From the NCBI RefSeq assembly GCF_008630535.1, contig NZ_VWPH01000014.1, forward strand, positions 177,636 to 241,635: DNA of 64,000 bases, read 5' to 3'. The first letter of the stretch is position 1, and every line of letters starts with the position of its first letter. A program made the translations under genes and the position numbers. Source of the DNA: Saccharopolyspora hirsuta. GTDB lineage: Bacteria; Actinomycetota; Actinomycetes; Mycobacteriales; Pseudonocardiaceae. The notes beneath the pieces were generated by a model. It searched no databases. It saw only the letters and a program-made list of their open reading frames with translations, and was not told the DNA's origin. Below are positions 33,137-41,927 of the stretch, in pieces.

Positions 33137-34510
33137 TCAGCGCCCCACCGCGACCGGTTGCCGCACCGGGGCGATTTCCTTGATGCGCACGGCAAGAAGC
33201 ATTCCGACCAGCGCGAATCCGGCCGACACCAACATCGCCAGGTGGTAGCCGCCCAGTCCGGGCGCACCGGCCAGCACGCACGCGGTCAGCGCCACGCCGA
33301 GCGCGGAACCGACCTGCCGCTGCACGTTGAACAGCGTCGACGCCCCGCCGGTCGCCGATGCGCTGATCGTGGTGAAGGCGATGACCTGCAGCTCGGCCGA
33401 AGCCGCGCCCACGAAGAACCCGGTGAGCAGCTGCACGAACGCGGCGAACCAGAAGTCGCCCGCGCTGATCGCGTTGAGCAGCGCGAACGACACCGCAGCC
33501 CCGAACATGGCGGTCGCGATCACCCGGCGCGGCCCGAACCTGCGGTGCGCCCAGCCGATCAGCTGGGAGGCGATCATCAGCCCGATCGCCTTCGGCAGCG
33601 TCACCAGCCCGGTCTCCCAGGCCGACGCGCCCAGCCCCTCCTGGAACATCAGCGTGAACCCGTAGAGCGTGCCGAGGAACCCGGCCACGCACAGGAACAG
33701 GATCCCGCTGGCGCGGCGGAACGAGGCGTCGCCGAACAACCGCAGGTCCAGCATCGGTTCCCGGGCTCTGAGCTGGGTCCGGACCAGCAGTCCCAGGCAG
33801 ACCAGCCCGGCGATCCCGCTGGCCCAGAAGTGCGGCGAGCCCGGCCCGGCCTGCGCGACCGATTCCAGCGCGTACATCACCAGCCCGAGCCCCGGCGCGG
33901 CCAGCGCGAAACCGAGCGCGTCGAACCGCTTCTCGCGCGCCTCGACGTGCTCGACCAGCAGCAGCGCGCCGAACACCAGCGCCAGCACGCCGACCGGCAC
34001 GTTGACGTAGAAGCCCCACCGCCAGGTGAAGTTCTCCACGAAGAACCCGCCCAGCACCGGCCCGAGCGCCGGGGCCACCGCGGTCGGCAGCAGCAGCACC
34101 CGGGACAACCGGATCCGCTGCTCCGGCGGGTAGGCGCGGAACAGCATGGTCAGCGCGACCGGGCTCATCACCCCGCCGCCCGCGCCCTGCAGCACCCGCG
34201 CGAGGGTCAGCTGGGTCAGGTCGGTGGCCAGCCCGCACAGCGCCGATGCCAGCACGAACATCCCGAAGGCACCGAGGAAGACCCGTTTCGTGCCGAACCG
34301 GTCGCCGAGCCAGCCGGACACCGGGATGCACACCGCGAGGCTGACCAGGTACCCGACGTTGACCGCCGAGGTCGTGCTGGCCGGGACCGCGAACTCGTCG
34401 GCGATCGCGGGCAGCGCCACGTTGACGATGGTGGCGTCCATGCCGTTCATGAACATCGCCGCGACGTAGCAGACGCACACCGCGACCTGGGGGCTCACCT
34501 GGCGAAGCAT
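33137..34510 (-). CDS. MFS exporter, DHA2 (EmrB/QacA) family, probable siderophore exporter
   Basis: The protein has 457 residues and about 14 membrane helices. The DHA2 signatures are DATIVNVALPAIADEF in helix 1, the GWLGDRFGTKRVFL loop motif A and LQGAGGGVMSPVALTML motif C. These transporters export drugs or secondary metabolites in exchange for protons. The gene starts 5 bp after the MbtH stop and so belongs to the NRPS transcript. Export of the siderophore is the likely role, inferred from context. Confidence 0.88.
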   Translation of the reverse strand: MLRQVSPQVAVCVCYVAAMFMNGMDATIVNVALPAIADEFAVPASTTSAVNVGYLVSLAVCIPVSGWLGDRFGTKRVFLGAFGMFVLASALCGLATDLTQLTLARVLQGAGGGVMSPVALTMLFRAYPPEQRIRLSRVLLLPTAVAPALGPVLGGFFVENFTWRWGFYVNVPVGVLALVFGALLLVEHVEAREKRFDALGFALAAPGLGLVMYALESVAQAGPGSPHFWASGIAGLVCLGLLVRTQLRAREPMLDLRLFGDASFRRASGILFLCVAGFLGTLYGFTLMFQEGLGASAWETGLVTLPKAIGLMIASQLIGWAHRRFGPRRVIATAMFGAAVSFALLNAISAGDFWFAAFVQLLTGFFVGAASAELQVIAFTTISASATGGASTLFNVQRQVGSALGVALTACVLAGAPGLGGYHLAMLVSAGFALVGMLLAVRIKEIAPVRQPVAVGR

Positions 34511-34515
34511 CGCGG

Positions 34516-34704
34516 TCAGCGCGCGGGCCGCATGTCGGTCCAGTTCGCCTCGATGTGGTCCACGCAGGACTCCCGGTCGGCCGGGCCGTGCGCGACGCTC
34601 CACCCGGCCGGCACCTCGATCGCGCTCGGCCACAGCGAGTACTGGTCCTGGTCGTTGATCAGGGCGTAGTACTCCGCGGCCGGATCCTCGAACGGGTTGG
34701 TCAT
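34516..34704 (-). CDS. MbtH-like NRPS activator protein
   Basis: The protein has 62 residues. It reads NPFEDPAAEYYALINDQDQY, then SLWPSAIEVPAGWSVAHGPA and WTDMRP at the end, which is the full MbtH signature. The usual Leu in the middle is replaced in ESCVDHIEAN. MbtH proteins bind adenylation domains and are often needed for their solubility and activity. The ATG overlaps the NRPS stop (ATGA), so it is coupled to the enzyme it serves. Confidence 0.95.
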   Translation of the reverse strand: MTNPFEDPAAEYYALINDQDQYSLWPSAIEVPAGWSVAHGPADRESCVDHIEANWTDMRPAR

Positions 34705-37700
34705 CCTCGTGCTCCTTCGGTGTTCACCCCTGCGAGCCGGTCGGCCTCGCCGAGCTCGCGGTCGACGACCGCGGCGATCTCGGCGAGCGGCCCGGGTTGG
34801 GTCATGTCCTTGTGCTCGCAGGCGACGTCGTGGTTGCGCACCTCGCCGTCGACGTAGGGCTGCCACATCTGCGCGGTCAGCGACGCCTTGGCCGGGTTGA
34901 CGGTGGCGGTGAAGAACAGGACGTCACCGCGGAACTTGTCGTGGTCGGCCTCGTTCTCCAGCACCGCGCAGTTGGCGAAGTTGTCGATGATCGCGGTGAT
35001 GCTGTGCGGTTCCAGGTTGGCCAGTGCGCTGCCCTCGGCGGACAGGATCGCCATCACGTCCGCCCTGGTCAGCGGCCCCTCGCCGAGCTCGGCCAGGTCG
35101 TAACCGGCCATGTAGAGCAGCGCCTTGAGCGCTTCCTCCTCGGTCGGCAGCTCGTCCCACACGTCCTTGGGGTAGGAGTCGAGCATGCACAGGAAACGCA
35201 CCTCCTCGCCCTGCTCCTGCAGGTGGGTGCTCATCTCGTGCGCGACCACGCCGCCGAAGGACCAGCCGAGGAAGTGGTACGGCCCGTGCGGCTGGACCTG
35301 CCGGATGTGCTCGAGGTACTCGGCGGCCATCTCGGACAGGCTGGCCGCGACCGGTTTCGGCTCGGCGAGCCCGCGCGACTGGATTCCGTAGATCGGCCGC
35401 TCCTCGTCGATGTGCTTGAGCAGCCCGGAGAACGGCCAGGCCAGCCCGGCGGCGGGGTGCACGCAGAACAGCGGCGGCTTGCTGCCTTCGGTGCGCAGCG
35501 GCAGCAGGATCTCCAGCGCGTCCCGGCCGCCGCCGCTGTGCAGCCGCTCGGCCAGGCCGACCACGGTCGGCGCGGCGAACAGGCTGCCGACGTTGACCCG
35601 CACGCCCAGCGCGTCGCGGATGCGGCCGATGAGCTTGGCCGCCAGCAGGGAGTGCCCGCCGAGGTCGAAGAAGCTGTCCTCGGTCCCGACCCGCGGCAGC
35701 CCCAGCACCTCGGCGAACAGCCCGCAGAGGATCTCCTCGGTGGGGTTGCGCGGCATCGTGTTGCCGACCGCTTCGCCCAGGTCGGGCGCGGGCAGTGCGC
35801 GGCGGTCGAGCTTGCCGTTGGGCATCAGCGGCAGTGCGTCGACGAACACCACCGCGGCCGGGACCATGTAGTCCGGCAGCGCGTCGGCCACGTGGCGCCG
35901 CAGCTCGGCCGCGTCGCCGCCGCCCACCACGTAGGCCACCAACCGCTTGTCGCCGGGGGTGTCCTCGCGCACCACCGCCGCGACCTGCGCGACGTCCGGG
36001 TGCTGGGCCAGCACCGCCTCGACCTCGCCGAGCTCGATGCGGAACCCGCGGATCTTGACCTGGTCGTCGGCCCGACCGGCGAAGTCCAGCGTCCCGTCGG
36101 AGCGCCAGCGCACCAGGTCGCCGGTGCGGTACATGCGGGAGCCGGGCGGTCCGAACGGGTCGGCGACGAACCGCTCGGCGGTCAGCCCCGGCCGGTTGAG
36201 GTAGCCGCGGGCAAGCCCGAGCCCGGAGACGTAGAGCTCGCCGACCACCCCGGGCGGGGTCGGCTGGAGCTGCGCGTCGAGCACGTGGAGCCGGGCGCCG
36301 GGATCGGGCACGCCGATCGGCACCGAGCTGCCCACGGCGTCGGGATCGCAGTCCCACAGCGTGGAGTTGACGGTGGCCTCGGTGGGGCCGTAGCAGTTGA
36401 GCATCCGCCGCCCGCGCGCCCAGCGCAGCACCAGGTCGGACGGCACCTTCTCGGCCCCGCACAGCAGCGTCGCGTCCGGCGGGAGCTCGGTGTCGGCGGG
36501 GAACATGCCCATCATCGACGGCCCGATGGCCAGGTGCGTGACGCGGTGGCGGCGGGCGTACTCGGCCAGCGGTTCCCCGGGCACCCGCCGGTCGGCGGGC
36601 ACCACGACCAGCGTGCCGCCGCTGAGCAGGCCCATGCACATCTCCCAGAACGCCACGTCGAAGCTCGGCGAGGCGAACTGCAGCACCCGGCTGTCGGCGG
36701 TGATGCCGACCCGCTCGGTCTGGGTGGCCAGCAGCTTGGCGATGCCGCGGTGCGGCACGACCACGCCCTTCGGGGTGCCGGTGGAGCCCGAGGTGTAGAT
36801 GACGTACGCGGCGTCGTCCAACTGCGGGGTCGGCAGCTGCCAGCTGCCCTCCGGCCGGTCGTGGCAGCTCAGCAGGGTCGTCGGCAGCTCGGCGCCCAGG
36901 TCGTCGGTGAGCACCAGGCGCGGCCGGGCGTCGTCGACCATGTGCCGCAGCCGCTCCACCGGGTACTCCGGGTCCAGCGCCAGGTAGGCGGCCCCGGCGC
37001 GCATCGCGGCCAGCAGCCCGATGATCAGCTCGGGCGAGCGCGGCAGCAGCACGCCGACGATGTCGCCCGGCCCGACGCCGTGCTCGACCAGCAGCCGCGC
37101 CTGCTCGGTGACCCGCCGGTCGAGCTCGCGGTAGCTGAGCTCGACGTCCTCGAAGATCAGCGCGGTCTTGTCCGGGTCGCGCTCGGCGCTGCGCGCGAAC
37201 AGCTCGGGGAAGGTCCCGGCCGGTTCCACCGATCCGACGGCGTCGCCCCAGCTCAGCACGCGCTGCCGGGCCTCCTCGCCCAGCACGTCCAAGCGGCCGA
37301 TCGGGGTGGTCGGGTCGGCCACTGCGGCGGTCAGCAGCTGGACGAATCGCGCGGCCAGGTCCTCGACGGTCTGCCGGGTGAACAGGTCGGTGCTGTACTG
37401 CACCAGCCCGTCGACCCCGCCGTCGGCGCGTTCGCCGAGGCTGAACGCCAGGTCGAACTTCGCCGCCCCGGCGGCCATCGTGTCCACAGTGGTCCGGAGG
37501 CCGGGCAGGTCCGCGGTGACGGTGTCGGTGGCGCCCCAGTAGGCCAGCATCACCTGGAACAGCGGGTGCCGGGACAGCGAGCGCGCCGGGTTGAGCACCT
37601 CCGCGAGCCGCTCGAAGGGCAGCTCGGCGTTGTCGAAGGCGGCCAGGTCGGTCTGCCGCACCCGGTCGACGAGCTCGGCGAACCCGGGCTCGCCCGAGGT

Positions 37701-40700
37701 GTCGGTGCGCAGCACGAGGCTGTTGACGAAGAACCCGACGAGGTCGTCCAGCGCGTCGTCGGCGCGACCGGCCACCGGGGAGCCGATGGGGATGTCGGTG
37801 CCCGCGCCCAGCCGGGTAAGCAGCGCCGCGAGTCCGGCCTGCAGCACCATGAACACGCTGGCCTGGTGCTCCCCGGCGAGCTGCCGCAGCTGCTGGTGCA
37901 GCTCGGCGCCGAGCTCGAAGCGCACCGATTCGCCGCGGTGGCTGGACACGGCCGGGCGCGCGAAGTCGGTGGGCAGCTCCAGCTGGTCGGGCAGCCCGGC
38001 GAGCGCGTCGCGCCAGAACTCCAGCTGCCGACCGGCCAACCCGGCCGGGTCGGACTCCTCGCCGAGCAGTTCCCGCTGCCACAGCGTGTAGTCCACGTAC
38101 TGCACCGGCAGCTCGTCCCACTCCGGCGCCGCACCGCGCAGCCGCGCGGCGTAAGCGGTGGACAGGTCGCGCACCAGCGGCCGGATGGACCACTCGTCAC
38201 CGGTGATGTGGTGCAGCAGCACCAGCAGCACGTGCTCGTCGCCGGTCTCGAAGAGCACGGTCCGGATCGGCAGCTCCGCAGCCAGGTCGAACCCCTGCCG
38301 CACCGCCTCCTCCAGCGCAACGTCCACATCGGACGTCCCGCTCTCGGAGCCGCGCGATTTCAATGGAAATCGCACGTCCGATTTCAATGGAAATCGCGGA
38401 TCCCCGGACCGGGGAAGCTGGACCACGGTCAGCTCCGGAACGGCGTCGAGCACTTCCTGGCGCGGTTCGCCGAGCTCGTCCGGGAAGATCGTGCGCAGGC
38501 TCTCGTGCCGCCGCACCACGTCGCCGAGCGCAGCCCGCAGCGCCGCCACGTCCAGATCACCGGACATGCGCAGCACCAGCGGCATGTTGTAGGTGGCGCT
38601 GGGACCTTCCAGCCGGTTGAGGAACCAAAGCCGCTGCTGGGCGAAGGAGAGCGGGATCCGCTCGGGCCGCTCGACGCGCCGCAGCTCCGGTCTCCGGTCG
38701 ACCGCCCCGAGCTGCTCGGCGAGACCGGCGACGGTCGGGTGGTCGAAGAGAGCGCGGATGGTCAGCTCGGCGCCGAGCTCGGCGCGCACCCGCGCCAGCA
38801 ACCGCGCCGCCAGCAGCGAATGCCCGCCGAGCTCGAAGAACCCGTCGTCGATGCCGACCTCGCGCACCCCGAGCACTTCGGCGAACAACCGGCACAGCTC
38901 GGCCTCGACAGCGTTGCGCGGCTCGCGCCCGGCGGCGTCGCCGCCGAACTCGGGCGCGGGCAGCGCGCGCACGTCGAGCTTCCCGTTGGCGGTCAGCGGG
39001 ATCTCGTCCACGGACACGAACGCGGCGGGCACCATGTAGCCGGGCAGCCGCGCGGCCAGGTGCGACCGCAGCTCCGCCGCCCCGGCCTCGCCCGCGGTGT
39101 AGCCGACCAGGCGCTGGTCGCCGGGCTGGTCCTCGCGCACCACCACCGCGGCCTGCCGGACCTCCGGGTGCGCGGCCAGGTGCGCCTCGATCTCGCCCAG
39201 CTCGATGCGGAACCCGCGCACCTTGACCTGGTGGTCGGCGCGGCCGATGAACTCGATGCTGCCGTCCGGCCGCCACCGCCCCAGGTCGCCGGAGCGGTAC
39301 ATGCGGGTCCCCGGCGCGCCGTGCGGGTCGGCGACGAAGCGCTGCGCGGTCAGCCCGCGCCGCCCGAGGTAACCGCGCGCCAGGCCCTCCCCGGCCACGT
39401 ACAGCTCGCCCACCACGCCGGGCGGCACCGGCTGCAGCTGCGGGTCCAGCAGGTAGACCCGCAGGTCCGGGATGCCGCGACCGATCACGCTGCCGTCGCG
39501 CCGGGCCACCAGCTCGCGGTCCAGCTCGACGTAGGACACGTGCACGGTGGTCTCGGTGATCCCGTACATGTTGACCAGCTTGGGCGTCTCGGGGTGCCGC
39601 TGGTACCAGTCGTCCAACCTGGACAGTTCCAGCGCCTCGCCGCCGAAGATCACCACCCGCAGCGCCAGCTCGCCCGCCGGGTCCTCCCGGTCGGCCTGGA
39701 TGAGCTGGTAGAACGCCGACGGCGTCTGGTTGAGCACGGTCACCCGCTCCCGGACCAGCAGCCGCCGGAACTCCCGCGGCGAACGGCTGATCTCGTGCGG
39801 GACCACCACCAGCCGACCGCCGTGCAGCAGCGCGCCCCACAGCTCCCACACCGAGAAGTCGAAGGCGTAGGAGTGGAACAGCGTCCAGACGTCGTCGCCG
39901 CCGAAGGAGAACCACGGGTCGGTGGCGCGGAACAGCCGGACCACGTTGTGGTGCGGGATCGACACGCCCTTGGGCTGCCCGGTCGAACCGGAGGTGTAGA
40001 TGACGTACGCGGCGTGCTCGGGCGTCAGCGGCCCGCGCTCGCCGGACTTGGGGTCGCGCTGCGAGTGCCGGGCGACCTCCGCCTGCGCGGTCGGGTCGTC
40101 CAGCAGCACCCGGGTGAGCCCGGCGGGCAGGTTGGCCGCGTGCTCGGAGTCGCTGATCAGCACGCTCGGCCGGGCGTCGCCGACGATGTAGGCGATCCGC
40201 TCGGCCGGGTGCCCGGGGTCCAGCGGCAGGTACGCCGCACCGGACTTGAGCACCGCGAGCAGCGCCACGACCAGGTCCGCCGAGCGCGGCAGCGCCAGCG
40301 CCACCAGCTGCTCGGGCCCGATGCCGAGGTCGATCAGGTGGTGCGCGAGCTGGTTGGCCCGCGAGTTGAGCTCCTCGTAGGTCAGCTGCTGCGCGCCGAA
40401 GGTGACGGCGACCGAGTCCGGCGAGCGCTGCGCCTGCTCCTCGAACAGCTGGGGCAGCGTCGCGGCGGGCAGGTCGGGAACGTCGGCGATCGGCGCGTTC
40501 CACTCCTCCAGGATCCGGGTGCGCTCCTCCGGGGCCAGCAGCTCGACCCGGCCCACCGGGGTGTCCCCGGAGCACTCCGCGAAGTTCCCGAGGAACCGCA
40601 GGAACCGCTCGCGGTGCGCGGTGAGCTCGTCCTCGCCGTAGCGGTCGGGGTTGGCGTCGAACTCGAACCGCAGCTGCCCGTCCTCGTGGTAGACCGCGAC

Positions 40701-41831
40701 GGTCAGGTCCTCGACCGGTCCGGCGGCGAGGTTGTGCACGGTGGCCGGGCTGTCGCCGAACCGCAGGTCGTAGTCGAAGGCCTTGATGTTGAGCATCGGC
40801 CCGAACAGCGGCCGGTCCGAGCCCAGCAGCTTGAGGTCGCGGCGCAGGTCCTCGCTGCGCGTGCGCTGGTGCTTGCGCAGGTCCCGCACGGCCTTGGCGA
40901 CCTGCGAGATCAGCTCCGCGCGGGTGGTCGAAGCGGTGATCCGCAACCGCAGCGGCAGCACGTTGACGACCATGCCCGGCACCCGCAGCGCGACCGAGCC
41001 GAGCCGCCCCATCACCGGCAGGCCCAGCACCACGTCGGTGGCCCCGGTCATCCGGTGCAGGTAGGCGCCGAAGGCGGCGATGAGCGCGTCCGACCAGATC
41101 GTGCGGCCCTCCTCGGCCGCCGCGGCCAGCGCGCGCCCGGCCGCCGACTCGGCGGTCTGCCTGCGGAAGTCGTGCGCGGTGGGCCGCGAGCTCCCGGTCA
41201 GCGACACCACGTCCGGCCGGTCGGCGAAGAGTTCCTGCCAGTACCGGGTGTCGCGCTCGAACTTCGCCGACTCCCGGTACTCCTGCTCGTCGGCCAGCAG
41301 CGCCGACAGCGGCCCGAACGGCGACGGACCGGCGTCGAGGTCGGTGTAGAGCTCGGCGACCCGGCGGATGAGGATCGAGAAGCCGTAGCCGTCGATGGCC
41401 ACGTGGTGGATCCGCTGGTACCAGCACCAGCGCCGCTCGCCGAGCTTGAACAGCGCGGCGCTCCACAGCCGCCCGGCCTGGCCGCGCGTCAGGTCCACCG
41501 GTTCGCGCAGGTCGGCGCGCATCCAGGCGAGCGCCCGCTCCTCGGGGTCGGCGGCGGTCGTGCAGTCGACGACCGGCAGGTCGAGCTCGGCGGGCTCCTC
41601 GACGACCTGCCCCAGCTCGTCCCCGTCGTCGCGGACCCGGATGCGCAGCGCCTCCACCTCGGCGACCGCCCGCCGCAGCGCGACGGCGAACCGCTCCGGC
41701 TCCACGGGTCCGTCGATCACCACGCGTTCGGCGGTGTTGAAGATCGGGTTCGCCTGGTCAAGCTGTTGGGCGAACCAGATCCCCGCCTGCGCGGCCGACA
41801 GTGGCAACAGCTGGTCAGCTCGGCCCGGCAT
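34701..41831 (-). CDS. Two-module siderophore NRPS: C-A-PCP-C-A-PCP-TE
   Basis: The protein has 2376 residues. Domains in order: C1 (HHVAIDG at about 142), A1 (460-960), PCP1 (LGGHSLLAARLL, Ser about 1003), C2 (1060-1500, HHITGDEWS), A2 (1540-2035), PCP2 (LGGHSLLAAKLI, about 2058) and TE (GWSFGG at about 2190). My reading of the A1 pocket is D-F-W-N-I-G-M-V, the threonine code. A2 reads D-V-W-A-L-G-C-V, which I cannot assign; acyl-hydroxyornithine is plausible from context. A leading C domain suggests an acyl or carrier-bound starter from elsewhere. A palindromic repeat pair lies in frame in C2 (about 1143-1159). ATG 41831 follows GGGGAGAG, with an iron box upstream. No epimerase domain is seen. 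Confidence 0.93.
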   Translation of the reverse strand: MPGRADQLLPLSAAQAGIWFAQQLDQANPIFNTAERVVIDGPVEPERFAVALRRAVAEVEALRIRVRDDGDELGQVVEEPAELDLPVVDCTTAADPEERALAWMRADLREPVDLTRGQAGRLWSAALFKLGERRWCWYQRIHHVAIDGYGFSILIRRVAELYTDLDAGPSPFGPLSALLADEQEYRESAKFERDTRYWQELFADRPDVVSLTGSSRPTAHDFRRQTAESAAGRALAAAAEEGRTIWSDALIAAFGAYLHRMTGATDVVLGLPVMGRLGSVALRVPGMVVNVLPLRLRITASTTRAELISQVAKAVRDLRKHQRTRSEDLRRDLKLLGSDRPLFGPMLNIKAFDYDLRFGDSPATVHNLAAGPVEDLTVAVYHEDGQLRFEFDANPDRYGEDELTAHRERFLRFLGNFAECSGDTPVGRVELLAPEERTRILEEWNAPIADVPDLPAATLPQLFEEQAQRSPDSVAVTFGAQQLTYEELNSRANQLAHHLIDLGIGPEQLVALALPRSADLVVALLAVLKSGAAYLPLDPGHPAERIAYIVGDARPSVLISDSEHAANLPAGLTRVLLDDPTAQAEVARHSQRDPKSGERGPLTPEHAAYVIYTSGSTGQPKGVSIPHHNVVRLFRATDPWFSFGGDDVWTLFHSYAFDFSVWELWGALLHGGRLVVVPHEISRSPREFRRLLVRERVTVLNQTPSAFYQLIQADREDPAGELALRVVIFGGEALELSRLDDWYQRHPETPKLVNMYGITETTVHVSYVELDRELVARRDGSVIGRGIPDLRVYLLDPQLQPVPPGVVGELYVAGEGLARGYLGRRGLTAQRFVADPHGAPGTRMYRSGDLGRWRPDGSIEFIGRADHQVKVRGFRIELGEIEAHLAAHPEVRQAAVVVREDQPGDQRLVGYTAGEAGAAELRSHLAARLPGYMVPAAFVSVDEIPLTANGKLDVRALPAPEFGGDAAGREPRNAVEAELCRLFAEVLGVREVGIDDGFFELGGHSLLAARLLARVRAELGAELTIRALFDHPTVAGLAEQLGAVDRRPELRRVERPERIPLSFAQQRLWFLNRLEGPSATYNMPLVLRMSGDLDVAALRAALGDVVRRHESLRTIFPDELGEPRQEVLDAVPELTVVQLPRSGDPRFPLKSDVRFPLKSRGSESGTSDVDVALEEAVRQGFDLAAELPIRTVLFETGDEHVLLVLLHHITGDEWSIRPLVRDLSTAYAARLRGAAPEWDELPVQYVDYTLWQRELLGEESDPAGLAGRQLEFWRDALAGLPDQLELPTDFARPAVSSHRGESVRFELGAELHQQLRQLAGEHQASVFMVLQAGLAALLTRLGAGTDIPIGSPVAGRADDALDDLVGFFVNSLVLRTDTSGEPGFAELVDRVRQTDLAAFDNAELPFERLAEVLNPARSLSRHPLFQVMLAYWGATDTVTADLPGLRTTVDTMAAGAAKFDLAFSLGERADGGVDGLVQYSTDLFTRQTVEDLAARFVQLLTAAVADPTTPIGRLDVLGEEARQRVLSWGDAVGSVEPAGTFPELFARSAERDPDKTALIFEDVELSYRELDRRVTEQARLLVEHGVGPGDIVGVLLPRSPELIIGLLAAMRAGAAYLALDPEYPVERLRHMVDDARPRLVLTDDLGAELPTTLLSCHDRPEGSWQLPTPQLDDAAYVIYTSGSTGTPKGVVVPHRGIAKLLATQTERVGITADSRVLQFASPSFDVAFWEMCMGLLSGGTLVVVPADRRVPGEPLAEYARRHRVTHLAIGPSMMGMFPADTELPPDATLLCGAEKVPSDLVLRWARGRRMLNCYGPTEATVNSTLWDCDPDAVGSSVPIGVPDPGARLHVLDAQLQPTPPGVVGELYVSGLGLARGYLNRPGLTAERFVADPFGPPGSRMYRTGDLVRWRSDGTLDFAGRADDQVKIRGFRIELGEVEAVLAQHPDVAQVAAVVREDTPGDKRLVAYVVGGGDAAELRRHVADALPDYMVPAAVVFVDALPLMPNGKLDRRALPAPDLGEAVGNTMPRNPTEEILCGLFAEVLGLPRVGTEDSFFDLGGHSLLAAKLIGRIRDALGVRVNVGSLFAAPTVVGLAERLHSGGGRDALEILLPLRTEGSKPPLFCVHPAAGLAWPFSGLLKHIDEERPIYGIQSRGLAEPKPVAASLSEMAAEYLEHIRQVQPHGPYHFLGWSFGGVVAHEMSTHLQEQGEEVRFLCMLDSYPKDVWDELPTEEEALKALLYMAGYDLAELGEGPLTRADVMAILSAEGSALANLEPHSITAIIDNFANCAVLENEADHDKFRGDVLFFTATVNPAKASLTAQMWQPYVDGEVRNHDVACEHKDMTQPGPLAEIAAVVDRELGEADRLAGVNTEGARG
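38352..38400. repeat. Paired palindromic repeat, copy 4, inside the NRPS coding sequence
   Basis: Two direct copies of GATTTCAATGGAAATC lie within the C2 domain. On the coding strand they translate in frame as RFPLKSDVRFPLKSRG. They keep the frame open, and the site corresponds to a variable loop between conserved C-domain blocks. Confidence 0.85.
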
Positions 41832-41853
41832 CGCTCTCCCCACGATCAACAAG

Positions 41854-41872
41854 GTAAGTAAGGCTTACCTTA
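41854..41872 (-). promoter_or_regulatory. IdeR/DtxR-type iron box before the NRPS
   Basis: On the minus strand TAAGGTAAGCCTTACTTAC matches 17 of 19 consensus positions. It ends 23 bp upstream of the NRPS start codon and should repress NRPS, mbtH and exporter transcription when iron is plentiful. Confidence 0.8.
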
Positions 41873-41927
41873 GTGCGCTGTCGATCGGGAGTACAGACAC
41901 CCGGCACCGGCGATGGAGTGGGTCTGC

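Noticed and set aside
34797..41861. A 2354-residue open frame on the plus strand opposite the NRPS
   Set aside because: It mirrors the NRPS codon pattern, has the low-complexity Gly/Arg/Val/Gln-rich content of antisense frames and contains no domain.
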